Below, one piece after another: positions 45,808 to 57,230 of a stretch of DNA of 64,000 nt. The stretch covers positions 868,001 to 932,000 of the forward strand of contig WAID01000011.1 in NCBI GenBank assembly GCA_016584495.1, given 5' to 3'. The notes beneath the pieces were generated by a model. The model saw only the letters and a list, made by a program, of their open reading frames with translations, was not told where the DNA came from and searched no databases. The stretch is from Celoporthe dispersa. Its lineage: Eukaryota > Ascomycota > Sordariomycetes > Diaporthales > Cryphonectriaceae. The position numbers were made by a program, and so were the translations under genes. Position 1 is the stretch's first letter, and each line of letters begins with the position of its first letter.

Positions 45808-46666
45808 ATGTCTCTTCCTAACGTTTCCTCCGATCTCGTCTGGGAGATTGTCCGTACGTAATTTTGACCCCCCCGGATGGCAGTTAGAAGAGGGTGTGAA
45901 AAAAAACGAAGAAAGAAAAGATGGGCCGAGGACAGAATTTCTCATGGTTCTAATCTCTGTCGATACAGGTCACAACAACTCCTACCTGGTCAAGCGCAAG
46001 CAGGCCGGCGGTGTCCAGTTCTCCCGCGACCCCTTCAACCTGCTGAACAAGCACTCCCGCAAGGTACGAAATACTACAGACCGACCCAGCAAAGACAAGG
46101 GGGTCTTCCAACGGGCTTCATGAACGAGGAGAGGAGGGTGGAAGAAGCCGGCAAACCATACATATACATATATATATATATGTGTGTATATTGGAGAGGG
46201 ACAGGAAGGGCTGATCGATGTTCAAACTTGCAGCACGCTGGTTTCGTCAACGACAAGGCCGTTGCCATCTCCGCCGACGGTGAGAAGGGCGTCACTTTCC
46301 AGTCCAAGAAGGCCAAGTCTGTCCACCAGCCCGCCAAGGCCGGCCACAAGACCACCTTTGGTGGCCACAACCGCAAGTACGTACTCTTCGTCAGGGGACA
46401 ACACCCCCGTGTGAGAGCAGCCCGGTATCGCGATGGGAGCTGGGATCGCGGTCTGCGTGTTTCTGTTGCTGACGAGCCGCCTGCGTCTGTCTAGGACCTA
46501 CAAGAACGTTGCCAACCACGTCGCCAAGGCCGGCTACCGTCCTGATCTCCGCGAGGCCGCCATCGCCCGCGCCTCCGCCGTCAAGAAGTCCCAGAGGTCC
46601 CCCAAGGCCGAGCCGGAGAAGAAGCTGCGCGGCAACGCCGCCAAGCGCGCTGCTGCCTCGGAGTAA
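45808..46666 (+). CDS. 60S ribosomal protein eL28
   Basis: Large-subunit cytosolic ribosomal protein of the L28e family. Exons 45808-45853, 45969-46063, 46234-46376, 46495-46666, 152 codons (151 residues), as expected. Signature pieces: SSDLVWEIVRHNNSYLVKRK spanning intron 1, FSRDPFNLLNKHSRK, HAGFVNDKAVAI, and a Lys/Arg-rich C-terminus with an Ala-rich end. Many short introns near the start are usual for fungal ribosomal-protein genes. All splice sites are GT-AG and no frame break is seen. Confidence 0.95.
46157..46190. repeat. (TA)n/(GT)n microsatellite inside eL28 intron 2
   Basis: CATATA(TA)n followed by GTGTGTATA, entirely intronic. Confidence 0.85.
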
Positions 46667-48126
46667 GAGCTGTGATGGTTCAGAGGGGCAGGGGAGGTCT
46701 AGGGGTGAAAGGGTCTTGACGCCCTGGGACGTCTGCACAATTAAGTCGGCGGAGGCCAGGGCATTACACCTGAGCTTACGGGCCTGCCATCCCGGTCTTT
46801 CTACAAAGGGGACCATAGGGGGATAAACGGCATTTTTGATATCAAAAAGGAGTCAATGGTCAACGGACGGTCAACAGTCAGGGTCAATTCAAACGACGTT
46901 AAACTTTTCAACTTGGCCGTCCAAAGGGGCGGGCGTGCTAGATTGGATGGCTGTATGCTTGTTCCTCCCCTGCGACCAGACGGGCGAGCAGCAGCAGCAG
47001 CAGCAGTGCCAAGACATAGACCAGAACCAAAACGTTACAGTCTCATCCCACAGAGACCTACCCTGACATGCAGGCTACATGCAGCGCGTATGTGTGTGTG
47101 TGTGTGGTTGCCCCCGGCACTGCGCAGAAAGTGACACGAGGCCCAACCTCCTCGGGACCGTAGACCCGCAGCGGGAGCGTGCCCTGCCGACGTCTGGCGG
47201 GCTAGGAGCTGGTCTGCCTGGCTGTCGTAGTCGATATAGACCTGTGGGTTTCCGGGAGTGATCGTTGCAAGCTACAACATGTGGCACACTGTGGAAGGGC
47301 ATTGCCGAGGAAGCCTCGGGTATCCTAGCACTCCCAGGGACGCTGACCAGTCAGTTATCGTGTGAACTCGGGATCCGTGCAGGACGGGAAAGACAGAGAT
47401 GGACAGGGTGGGTGGGACTGCCTTTACAGGGCTGCCGGTGACTGGTGATGTCGAGCTGCGTCAATAGCCCTAATGGCACCATGACGTGAACTTGCTTCTG
47501 TTGTCTGAGCAGTAAGACCATGGAGAAGGGGGGGGGGGCAAGAGAGAATCAATCTGATTCATGCTGTCTTGGAGAGAAAGTGACCCAGTGTGCCGTTTCT
47601 ACCCCGCCAAGAGTACAGAGGCCCCCGTCCCCCCCAACCCAACCCAACCTGCACTCCAGGCTGCAGGAGCTCCTTCCCCAGCTGCCCAGCGCCCCATGCA
47701 GCCCCAGGGGGAGGGAGGGGCCTAGGGGCCCAAGTACCTACCTACCCTGCTAGCGCCCTACCTACCAGGAGGGGGAAGCTAAGGGTGTAGCCAGAAACTC
47801 AGTCATCGTATACCTTACCTCTTACCTCAATCAAAATCAACAACGACCCCTCCTTCCTTTCCCAACACATCCGCCCTCACACCAAGATTCCCTTCTTTTC
47901 GCTGTGACACCCAAATCTCCCCTCGACGTCCACCCTCCCCCCAATACACCCACCCCCACGAGAAGTTTCTTCTTCTTCATCTTGTCTACCTCTCCTGTCT
48001 TGTCTGACATATCTGAGCACCATCACTGGTCACCTTGACGCCGCCCCAGACCCCACAGCAGCTCAGGACAGCGGCCAGCGCCCTGAAACCCCTCCTCTCC
48101 AAGCATCACAAGCTTACAACGTCAAA
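46667..48126. other. Intergenic, eL28 3' flank and malate dehydrogenase promoter
   Basis: No gene seen. CAG repeat near 46989-47006, GT run at 47093-47105, repeated CTACC motifs at 47736-47770. From about 47815 to the ATG there is a long C/T-rich, G-poor leader typical of highly expressed fungal genes. Confidence 0.55.
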
Positions 48127-49606
48127 ATGGTCAAGGCTGGTATGTTGATAGCCTCCTGCATAGGGATTCCAAACAAGAAGAAAGAAAAAAAGAAAAAGAA
48201 GAGAAAACAGCATACACACACACAGTCTTTGGTCTTGCTGCTAATAAACTGATTCTCTGAAATACAGTTGTTGCTGGCGCCTCTGGTGGCATTGGACAGG
48301 TCTGCAACCCCTCCTTGGAGCCCGACACACGCTTCAGGGCGGTCTGAGCTGACACACACCCTCGTAGCCTCTGTCCCTGCTCCTGAAGCTCTCCCCCCTC
48401 ATCGACGAGCTTGCCCTGTATGATGTCGTCAACACCCCTGGTGTTGCTGCTGATCTCTCTCACATCTCCTCCAAGGCTGTACGTATGCTCCCTCTTCCAC
48501 TGCATGTCAGGTCCTCCTGCCCATGTCGCCTGTGCTGACCGCTCCCCTCTCTGCAGAAGGTCACTGGCTATGTCCCCAAGGAGAAGGGCGATGTCTCGCA
48601 GGCCAAGATCGCCTTCAAGGATGCTGACATCATTGTCATCCCCGCTGGCATTCCCCGTATGTATTGGATGCACCCCGTGTGTGCACGATAACCCTCCTCT
48701 CAGCTGCGTCTGCCCGTGCTGACGCGCCTCCCTCGCAGGCAAGCCCGGTATGAGCCGTGACGACCTGTTCAATATCAATGCTGGCATCGTCAAGGGCCTC
48801 ATCGAGGTCGCCGCGGAGGTCGCCCCCAAGGCCTTCCTCCTCGTCATCTCTAACCCTGTCAACTCGACGGTGCCCATCTCCGCCGAGGTCCTCAAGGCCA
48901 AGGGCGTTTTCAACCCCCAGCGCCTGTTCGGTGTCACCACCCTCGACATTGTCCGTGCCGAGACCTTCGTCGCCGAGATTGCTGGAAAGGCCAGCCCCCA
49001 GGAGCTCACCGTTCCCGTCATCGGTGGCCACTCGGGCGAGACCATCGTGCCCTCTTCAGCCAGGTCAAGCCCAGCGTGACCATCCCCGATGACAAGTATG
49101 ATGCCCTGGTCAACCGTGTCCAGTTTGGCGGTGACGAGGTCGTCAAGGCCAAGGATGGTGCTGGCTCCGCCACGCTGTCCATGGCTTACGCTGGCTACCG
49201 GTAAGTCGCCCAGCTACCCCGAACCTGGAAAGACCCAAGCTCACGCGCAACCCTCCCCCTCAAGCTTCGCCGAGAAGCTGCTCAAGGCTGTCGCCGGCGC
49301 CAAGAGCCTGGTGGAGCCCAGCTTCGTCTACCTCCCCGGTGTTCCGGGCGGCGAGAGATCGCCAAGAAGACCGGCTGTGACTTCTTCTCCGTCCCCATCG
49401 AGCTGGGCGTGAGTGTTCCCCCCCCCCCCCTCTTCCTAATTCACTCTGGATACTGACCATCTCTACAGCCCAACGGAGCCGAGAAGGCTGTCGACGTCCT
49501 GGGTGACATCACCGACAAGGAGAAGACACTGCTGGAGGCCTGCACCAAGGGCCTCAAGGGCAACATCGAGAAGGGCATCACCTTCGCCAACCAACCCGCA
49601 AAGTGA
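48127..49606 (+). CDS. NAD-dependent malate dehydrogenase (no targeting presequence), two apparent 1-base deletions
   Basis: Interconverts malate and oxaloacetate with NAD. Exons 48127-48139, 48268-48299, 48368-48478, 48557-48656, 48739-49200, 49265-49408, 49469-49606. The dinucleotide fold starts at residue 2 (VKAVVAGASGGIGQPLSLLL). There is no N-terminal presequence, so a cytosolic or peroxisomal form is likelier than mitochondrial. Key motifs: AGIPRKPGMSRDDLF (mobile substrate loop arginines), VISNPVNSTVP, and the catalytic-His segment IGGHSGETI. Two bases are missing: one C at 49050-49052 and one G near 49354-49355. With both restored the exons give 334 codons (333 residues), exactly family length. 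C-terminus ...TFANQPAK has no obvious PTS1. Both losses hit conserved catalytic-domain sequence of a central enzyme, so sequencing error is the likely cause. Confidence 0.93.
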
Positions 49607-50153
49607 TTTCCCCCTCTCCTTCCCGATCTCGGTTACCTTCCAACCCCCCCCTTCTCTCTGCTCGGGCTTGATCCAATCGTGAAGAAAAGTGCGGCCGGCT
49701 TTTTTTGCAATACAGCAGCGCGGACCTTGCGATAGATTCGGAAGAAATACATGGGAAACGCTATTTACTGATTGTTCTTTCTCCATCTTGCAGGTTGTGA
49801 GGGGCTAGAGGTCATGTTGGTCAGGTCCCCGACGATGATGGCCAGGATGACTGATGGTGGTTCGTCTGTAGCTTGACCTGCAGAGCTAGCATTAGAGAAC
49901 CTTACGAATTCATATTACTCTGACGATATCCAGCCGGTCTTTGTTCAAGGACCTCAAAGTGCGCTCGACCTGAAGATGGGGGTATAGAAGCGACCGCCCA
50001 GACATTGAACGCCGCCAAAACGCCGAAAGTCCTCGCTCCGCCCCCGCCTATCTGTGTGGATGATGCTCCTCTACCTGTGCCCGCTTTTTATGATTTGAAT
50101 AGAACAACAATACGTGAAATAGATCGGTAGGCCCCATGGCGGAGAAACAAGAA
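49607..50153. other. Convergent 3' flanks of malate dehydrogenase and TRS33
   Basis: No gene seen. Confidence 0.6.
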
Positions 50154-51241
50154 CTATGACTTTATCGGTACCGTTTTGATCTGGAATATTGCCTGGGGCA
50201 GTTCAGTCGTCTCGGCCTGGACCGTCGCGTTGATGCCCATGGCCGCCAGCGCGCCTCGTACGATACCACAAGGGAACCAGAGGAACTGTAGCTCCGACAT
50301 TCAGTACATGTTTGTTGTCAAGACGCGCGCGCACGCGAGAGAGAGAGAGAGCCCGGGGGGAGGGGGAGGGGAGAGAACAGCACCACATACCGGCTCCGCA
50401 CGAGGCACTGCGTTCACGCCAGGAACCGTGCTCATCCTCGAGAAGGGTCGGAACAGATTGTCTGTCAGGACATAGACTCCCTGACATGCCCCATCGTCAG
50501 CACATGTCCTCTTTTTTACCCTCTCCAATGATCTTCTCTTGGTGTGAGGGAGGGGAGAAGAAGCCTCGTATGGCTGCTGTCGGAAGAGCGCACGGCATAC
50601 CCGATGATTGGTCTTGAGGTTGTCCACCTGTTTCCGGAACACCAAGGTCCACAGGTCCTTGCAGACGAACTTGATCACGTCGAGAGTGTCGTTGAAGCGC
50701 GGCCTGTCGCGGGAGAATCTAAATTCCGGAGGAAAAGGGAAGGGGGAAAAAACCCCTCCCCCAGCGCGGGTCAGCACGAGGGACTCATCTACCGCCTCTC
50801 CCTCTTGGCCGGGCCCCGACCTGCGAGCCGGTGTAAAAGAGCAAAGACGGGGGAAGGGGGGAAGGGTAGACCATACCTCTCCACCAGCCCCTGCCCGACG
50901 CGGTACCCCAGCATCTCGAGCCGGTAGAAGACAGCATCCCTCTCCTCCTCCTCGTCCATGACCCTCCGCGACCCCGTGCCTGTAGGTCCGACCCCGGCCC
51001 CGGCGGTGCCCGTCCCAGAGACCGAATCCGAGGACGACGACGTTATGTTAGCGGCGGCTGGGTTGGCTGAGGAGGACGGCAGGGCGTCGGCGCCGGACGC
51101 GGAGGCGGCCTCGAGCTCGTTGGTCACGCGGTAGGCCATGGGCACGAGCTCGATGAGGAGGAGGTCTATGCACGAGGAGCTGAGGAAGGTGGCCGTCGGG
51201 TCGCCCGCGTTGTAGGGGGGCATCACGGGCTCGAAGGACAT
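50154..51241 (-). CDS. TRS33: TRAPP complex subunit Trs33 (TRAPPC6 type)
   Basis: Bet3-family subunit of the TRAPP tethering and Rab-GEF complexes at the Golgi. Exons in transcript order: 51241-50877, 50718-50601, 50480-50391, 50285-50154; 235 codons (234 residues). The fold is read as an N-terminal helix block (SSSCIDLLLIELVPMAYRVT), a Ser/Thr/Gly-rich loop insert of about 55 residues, then VFYRLEMLGYRVGQGLVERF. FNDTLDVIKFVCKDLWTLVF, VYVLTDNLFRPFSRM and FLWFPCGIVRGALAAMGIN follow (the last with the Bet3-family Cys), then the β-strand end VQAETTELPQAIFQIK. The disordered insert makes it longer than yeast Trs33-like cores but is usual in filamentous fungi. All introns GT-AG, frame intact. Confidence 0.93.
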
Positions 51242-52069
51242 GTTGGCGGCGCTGAGGTGGGTTGATGGAAGAGAAGGAGGGAGAGCGCGAAGGGTGCCTG
51301 GGGAGCCTGTTCGTCTTTGGAGCGAGCGAGCGGTCGGTCGTTGGATGGTCTCGAGGTTGTGTGAGAGAGAGAGACAGAGAGGTGTGCTGCGCTTTGGGGG
51401 GGGGGGGGCCTTCTCTTGTTCTTGGGGAGAAGCTGAGGCCGTGGAAGGTATAGCTTGTGGTCAAGCCGTGTCGTGTCGTTCCGGAATAACAAGCAGAGAC
51501 AGACGTTGTGCTGTGAGAGCCTGGGCTGGGAGCGTGGTCTCGTCAAGTTTGAAGTAGGCTCCCCCGGCGCTGTTGGTTGCTTTCGTCAGAGCACTCTAGG
51601 GGACCCCCCTAGTGCAGTGTGCTTATCACTATCTTATCAAGGCGGGCTGAACTTAGGAACCCCCCCCCCAAAAAAAAAACCCCCCTTCTCAAGAGCTCCA
51701 AGATGGTTTGGTATATTTCACTGACCTACTTGCACAGCCCAGCCTGGAAGTCTTGAGGACCTGACCGAATGGTGTTGCTGGCCGCAACATAATTGTCTCG
51801 AGGAAAAAACATTTCCTCATTCAACATATAATATTATATATATATTATACACTTATAGCAAGGTGGGAGAGTACATTTCATTACTACGTGTCGAGGCCCT
51901 GCGTTGACGATTCTCTTATTTACTCCAGCGTGGCAGGGATTTTTCTTTTTTTCCTCTTCTTTCTCTTTTCTCTTATAAATTCATCCTCCTCTCCTTTCTT
52001 GCTGCATATATCTTGGACACCACCAGAACTGGCCTCGCGGGCTCCTCAGGTTGATCTCCCACCCTCACA
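51242..52069. other. Divergent upstream region of TRS33 and the deaminase-like gene
   Basis: No gene seen. G run at 51398-51408, C/A runs at 51660-51685, and an AT-rich TATA stretch at 51828-51850. Confidence 0.55.
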
Positions 52070-53541
52070 ATGGACTGGGTAGCACTGCCAAAGATCGAGG
52101 TGAGGAACGGTTGAGCGTGCCCACCTTGTCTCGTGGAGATCTCGCGGGGAGCCTCGGATTATCTCCTCGCTTGTGTGTGTGTGTGTGTTTGTGTGTGTGC
52201 CAGGCTGTTGGCTGACCAACGCCTCTCTCTCTTATCTCTCCCTCGTCGTTCCAGCTCCACGCCCACCTGAGCGGGAGCATCAGCAGGCGCTGCCTCCATG
52301 AGGTCTGGCTCACCAAGAAGGCGGCCGGCGAGACGGACCTGGCAGATCCTCTCGTCGAGATGCCTGACGGGAAACACGACTATGACCTCAAGACGTAGGT
52401 GATGATCGCAACAACATCCCGCCCTGGGGGGGGAGGAGAAACCAAGAAGAGGAGCACACAGGCTGATGGAGACCCGGACCTCCAAAAAAAAAAAGCTTCT
52501 TCCCCCTCTTCTCCTCCTACATCTACCACCTCGTCGACGACCTGGCCTCCCTCCAGCACACCACCCGCTCCGTCCTGCAGGACTTCGCCGCCGACGGCGT
52601 CGTCTACCTCGAGCTGCGCACCACGCCCCGCGCCCTCCCGCGGTCCGGCCTCTCCAAGGCCGACTACGTGGCCGCCATCCTCGAGACCATCCGCTCGTTC
52701 CAGCAGCAAGAAGAAGACGACGACGACGACGACAGCCGCCGCCGCCGCCGCCACCGCCTCCACACCAACCTCATCCTCTCCGTCGACAGGCGCAACACCC
52801 CCGCCGAGGCCATGGAGGCCGCCCGCCTGGCCGCCCAGTTCCACGGCCGCGGCGTCGTGGGCCTCGACCTCTGCGGCGACCCTACGCGCACGGGCATCGA
52901 GGCCCTCCAGCCCGCCTTCCACGAGGCGCGCCGCCTCGCCCCCGGGATGGGCGTCACCCTGCACTTCGCCGAGGCCGAGGCCAGCGGCACGGACGCGGAG
53001 CTGCTCATGCTGCTGCGGGAGTGGGCCCCGGACAGGCTGGGGCACGTGATCCACCTGAGCGACGCCGTCAAGCGCGAGGTGCGGGCGCACGGGCGGCGGC
53101 TGGGCCTGGAGCTCTGTCTGAGCTGTAACGTGCATGCCGGCATGGTCCAGGGCGGGTTTGAGGGTCATCACTTTGGGGAGTGGTGTAAGTCTGGAGAGGG
53201 GGGGGGGGGCGCTGGTTTTCGGTTCTGGCTGTGCTGACCTGTGTGTGATGTTTGTTGCTGTAGGGAAGGTCGATGAGTGCACCGTTGTGTTGTGTGTAAG
53301 TCTACCCCGACACCTCCACTTCCTGCGCAGCATGTTGCTGGAGACGTGGGCGCTGACGAGCAGCTTTCACCAGACTGATGACGTGGGCGTGTTTGGGAGC
53401 CCCTTGTCAAATGAGTATCGCCTCGTCGCCCAGCACTTTGGCCTGTCAGGATCTGATGTCCGGGCACTGGCAAGAAGAGGCATCGAGGTCATCTTTGGTG
53501 GGGAGGAGGAGAAGCAAAGGCTGAGACAGATCATGGTCTGA
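52070..53541 (+). CDS. Adenosine deaminase-like protein (ADAL / N6-methyl-AMP deaminase type)
   Basis: Metal-dependent amidohydrolase. The ADAL group deaminates N6-substituted AMP. Exons 52070-52099, 52255-52394, 52496-53184, 53264-53295, 53374-53541; 353 codons (352 residues). Motifs in order: HAHLSGS (zinc HxH) near residue 12, the helix SYIYHLVDDLASLQ, VVYLELRTTPR, the GVVGLDLCGDP strand, and HFAEAE (zinc His plus catalytic Glu). Then RLGHVIHL (catalytic His), CLSCNVHAG in place of the CPxSN of true adenosine deaminases, and TDDVGVFG (catalytic Asp pair). TDDxGVF and the short length favour ADAL over adenosine deaminase. A charged run (acidic then five Arg) sits near residue 131-146 in a surface region. 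The very small fourth exon (32 bases) is supported by phase at both ends. Confidence 0.9.
52169..52200. repeat. (GT)n microsatellite in intron 1 of the deaminase-like gene
   Basis: GT dinucleotides interrupted once by TTT, intronic. Confidence 0.85.
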
Positions 53542-53902
53542 CACAGTGGCAGAGTTGTGCGCAAGGCAACATCACAAGATCACCTCGGGCCCATTTCAGG
53601 GACATTCATCACCTGGACAAGAACTAAAAAAGATAGATGGGATATTCAATTCTTAAAGATCGAACGCCAGGCTGGATGCATACGCAAAGCACGTTTTTGT
53701 TGTGTTCCTCGTCTTTTTGCCCACCTTAAAGCCCCGCAAAGCCCATGTTTCCGTCGTTAATGTTGGTGAAAAATTGTTCTCAGAAAAACAGGCCGGTAAG
53801 TGCACTCAACAAGCGAGAGAGTGTCGACGTGTTTCTGCATGTCCCCTCTTCTTGTGCTATGATAACCTCTGTGTCCTCGGCGCACTGTGTCTCTGGGGAT
53901 CT
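53542..53902. other. Convergent 3' flanks of deaminase-like gene and EDC3
   Basis: No gene seen. Confidence 0.6.
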
Positions 53903-56473
53903 CTACTCCTCAGCCTGATCCGCCTCCGAAGACTGATACTTGAACTGCAGGGCCCACCTGTTGCCAAAGTCGATCCCCTTACGTATCTTGGTGCCGGCCC
54001 GCTTCCACACTGCCGCGCCGAGGCCGAGGTCGATGAGGTACAGGTTCCAGTCGAGCACGACATCGTCTGAGGCGTGGCCTGTGACGGTCTCGTCGTCCTC
54101 GGCGGCCCCGGCCGCTATGGCCTCGAACAGGCCCTTCTTGGGCGCGCCGATGCTGACAACGTAGCGTGGCCGTATGTAGAGGCTGTGTCCGTCCTGCACG
54201 GTCGGCCTCCCGGTCGTGTGGTCGATCCCTGTCGGTACGTCCACGGCCAGCACAAAGGCCTCGTTGCGGTTCGTCCACTCGATCAGCTCGTAGACCGTCG
54301 CCTGGTCCGAGGCCCGCAGGTCCTCGAACGGCGTGACGTGCCCCAGCAGTGCGTCGATGATGAGGGTGACGGCCATGGGCGGCGCCTGCGGGAGCACGCT
54401 CCTGGGCGCATCCATCGAGATGACAGGCATCGAGGCCTTCCTGACGAACTCGAACAGCTCGCTCTTGGAGCACACCTTGCCGCCAAAGTTCCTGAACAGC
54501 CGCAGCTGCTTGGTCATGTCCACGGAGAGGTCACGCTCGCCCTTTTCGATGCCCACCACGCACAGGATGACGTTCAGGCCCTTGTTGCGCAGGTGCCGGC
54601 CGGCGGCAACGGATCGGTAGCCGGACTTGTTGTTGCCCGCCAAGATGACGACCGTCGCCGGCTGCTCGGCTGCGTTGCCGTCCGCTGCTGCCAGCCTCAC
54701 CCTGATGGCTGGGTCGGTCAGGGTATGAAGAGCAACCTCTGTGATGCCTCGGGCGGCATTCTCGGTCATCATGTCCTCCGTGAAACCGAGGTCGTTCTGT
54801 GCTATGTTCTCGAGGTTCAGCATCTGCAGCGGGGACAGGATCTCGACCCGCCGGTTTGACGACGGCACGATGAACCCGGCGGCAGTGGATGAGCCCGGAG
54901 GGAGCTTTTCTTCGGAATCAGCATATTGCGCCTTGCGCCGGCGTCTGGCAGCTTTCTGAAGACTTACGCCCGAGTTGGTCCGGCTCGGTGCCTGGCCCAC
55001 CGCGGCCGTGCTGGCTTTGCGGGATTGGGATCTGCCCTTGCCAGCAGCCTTGCCCTCGCCCCTGCGGGAGCCCTGCCTGCTTCCCATCCCCAGCTCCCGC
55101 CCGCTCAGCCGCTCACTGCCGTTCACAGCCCCGTCGTCTGCCTCGCTCTTCCAGAAGTCGTCTGGCGGCGCCTTGTTGGGCTTCTCGGCCGTCGGCGTCT
55201 CCAGCACGTTCTCTGTGTAGTGCAGGTTCTTCCCGCCAGCGGTGCCCGGCTTCGGCTTGCGGTTGTGGGAGACTAGCCGGTCAGCTTCCTCAACCTGGTC
55301 CTTCTCCTTCATCTCGTCGAAGATTGTACGCTTGTCGAACTTCCGCAGGCTGCCCTCGAAGTCGAACTCGGGCATTTCCTGGACGTCTGTGACATCCTCA
55401 GATGCCCACCCGTCTTGGTTGATCTTCGATTTGCGCAGTGCCTTGTAGGGTTGGAACGTCGATGTATCCTCCAGCATGGGTGTTTCCCGCCAGCCCTTGC
55501 CTTTCTTGCCAGACTTCGTACCCCTTGCAGGAGAAGCCTCAGCCTCCAGGGGCTCGGTGGCGTTCTTCTTGGCCGGCCTATTTCGTTTCCGGATCTTCTT
55601 CTGGGAGGACTGGTTTTCTTGCTCCTGTTCCTGCTCCTGCTCCTCTGGCCCGACAGGGTCTGCAATCTCTACGGGCTTCCCGGCCGGCTCAGCTGGCGTG
55701 CCCAGGCCTAGGCCCTGCATAGCCTGTAGGATCGCGGTCTGAGGAGCCTCGTCTTGGTGCGCAACATTGCCGACGAAGATCTTGGGGACTGGCGACTGCG
55801 TGGTCCCATTGCTAGCCTTCGGAGGCGGGTTGTTTGCCGCAGTGGGAAAGGGCTGCTGGGCTGTCGAGGGAGATGCCACCGCCGAGGGCAGTTTGCTGAT
55901 GGGGGCTGGTGCCGGGGCAGGCCGTGCGGGTGGCTTGCCCATCGAGAGGATGGCCGGATCGACGAAAGCCGCCTTGGGTTCTTGGACAGCTGCAGGCACG
56001 TGCTGCTGCGGCTGCGGCGGTTGCGTGGTGACATGGGCCAGCGGCGAGGGGACTGCATGCTGCTGCTGTTGTTGCTGGTACGGATGATACGCAGGAGGGT
56101 ACTGCGCCGGGTTGGGAGGACCGACAGGCGACTGTAGGTTCTGCTGGTAGGCAGGGAACGGTGCGCGATGCTGTTGCTGCTGGTGGTGGTGTTGATGGAG
56201 ATGGTGGTTCACGTGCGCAGCCGGTGCAGGCACAGGCGGCTGCCCGTAGGCCTGTGGCTGCGTTGTCTGGCTCGCATCCTGAATGTTGAGGTCCTCGATA
56301 TCGTCGGAGGCGATCTCGAGCCGTTGAGGGTATGGCCTGCCGCCTGCCCAGACCTGAAGGACAACACCCTTGCCCGGGACGATGGCCTCGATCTTGCCGG
56401 TCACGGTGTAGGGTGGTTTCTTCATGCGGACGAACATCATCTGGCCGGTCCACGAGTCGCCGTTCGAAGCCAT
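53903..56473 (-). CDS. EDC3: Enhancer of mRNA decapping Edc3
   Basis: Scaffold of the cytoplasmic decapping machinery and P-bodies, binding Dcp2 and Dhh1. Single exon, 857 codons. An LSm-type domain occupies residues 1-75 (VTGKIEAIVPGKGVVLQVWA, then RLEIASDDIEDLNI). A Gln/Pro/His-rich disordered stretch follows. The FDF motif is at about residues 368-405 (FDFEGSLRKFDKRTIFDEMK). The C-terminal YjeF_N Rossmann-like domain starts around residue 600 and includes VVILAGNNKSGYRSVAAGRH and VLAVDVPTGIDHTTGRP; it dimerises Edc3. Start chosen at MASNGDSWTG, where family similarity begins; an ATG 11 codons upstream is in frame. Longer than yeast Edc3 through its disordered linkers. Intact frame. Confidence 0.94.
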   Translation of the reverse strand: MASNGDSWTGQMMFVRMKKPPYTVTGKIEAIVPGKGVVLQVWAGGRPYPQRLEIASDDIEDLNIQDASQTTQPQAYGQPPVPAPAAHVNHHLHQHHHQQQQHRAPFPAYQQNLQSPVGPPNPAQYPPAYHPYQQQQQQHAVPSPLAHVTTQPPQPQQHVPAAVQEPKAAFVDPAILSMGKPPARPAPAPAPISKLPSAVASPSTAQQPFPTAANNPPPKASNGTTQSPVPKIFVGNVAHQDEAPQTAILQAMQGLGLGTPAEPAGKPVEIADPVGPEEQEQEQEQENQSSQKKIRKRNRPAKKNATEPLEAEASPARGTKSGKKGKGWRETPMLEDTSTFQPYKALRKSKINQDGWASEDVTDVQEMPEFDFEGSLRKFDKRTIFDEMKEKDQVEEADRLVSHNRKPKPGTAGGKNLHYTENVLETPTAEKPNKAPPDDFWKSEADDGAVNGSERLSGRELGMGSRQGSRRGEGKAAGKGRSQSRKASTAAVGQAPSRTNSGVSLQKAARRRRKAQYADSEEKLPPGSSTAAGFIVPSSNRRVEILSPLQMLNLENIAQNDLGFTEDMMTENAARGITEVALHTLTDPAIRVRLAAADGNAAEQPATVVILAGNNKSGYRSVAAGRHLRNKGLNVILCVVGIEKGERDLSVDMTKQLRLFRNFGGKVCSKSELFEFVRKASMPVISMDAPRSVLPQAPPMAVTLIIDALLGHVTPFEDLRASDQATVYELIEWTNRNEAFVLAVDVPTGIDHTTGRPTVQDGHSLYIRPRYVVSIGAPKKGLFEAIAAGAAEDDETVTGHASDDVVLDWNLYLIDLGLGAAVWKRAGTKIRKGIDFGNRWALQFKYQSSEADQAEE

Positions 56474-57230
56474 GATGGAAGACTGTGGGTTGGACCCCGC
56501 GCACACAGCTATGCGCAGGCAGCGGATGGATGGGTAGGTGAGCGTGGGAGGTTGTAGGTTGTCCAGGACAGAGTGGAGACGTGGATAGAGAAGGACGAGG
56601 TTGGAGTGGGCTGGCGCTGGTTTGATGATCCGCAGCAGTTGTCGTCTGCCGTTTGTCGTGGGAGCTAGACACTTTTTTTATTATTATCGATAAGCGAGCT
56701 AGCAGGGCCACCGCAGGAAGGTACGCCCGCCAACCCGACCCTGCCTCACGTTCTCGTTCACTGCTGCGTACCTGCTGACAAAAACGTGACAAAACAATGT
56801 ATGCATTACTGTTGTGTTTCTCCCCCTTCTCACACAGTTCCGCCCTGCAGTTTATGTAGAGGTGAAGCTAGGATCTTGCCTAAGAAGGGGCCTTCAAGTG
56901 CCTACGACGCAATAATCAAACACATTTGCTCGACTGGCTGGCTGACTGACTGACTGGTGGTATTTGAGTGGCTATGATTCGAAAGCAAGCTCGATAACCC
57001 AAGTTCCCGTGGCGTACGCCTATCGTCACACACTTATTCTCCCCACCTAATAATCCCACGCCCCAAAAGAGGGGCAACGGGGCTAGAATGCACACAGTAG
57101 GCCAGTGCTTGATCCTGGAGGGAACGCTTGGTGTATACTCAGAAACGCCTCTGCCCACGACCCACAGAACGCCTTCCAGAGACATCTTCGACCCCCAGCG
57201 CGACGCCGTCTCTTCCAAGGTCCGGCTGGC
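56474..57230. other. EDC3 upstream region and PIF1 3' flank
   Basis: No gene seen. Two short open frames on the minus strand have no family character. Confidence 0.55.
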
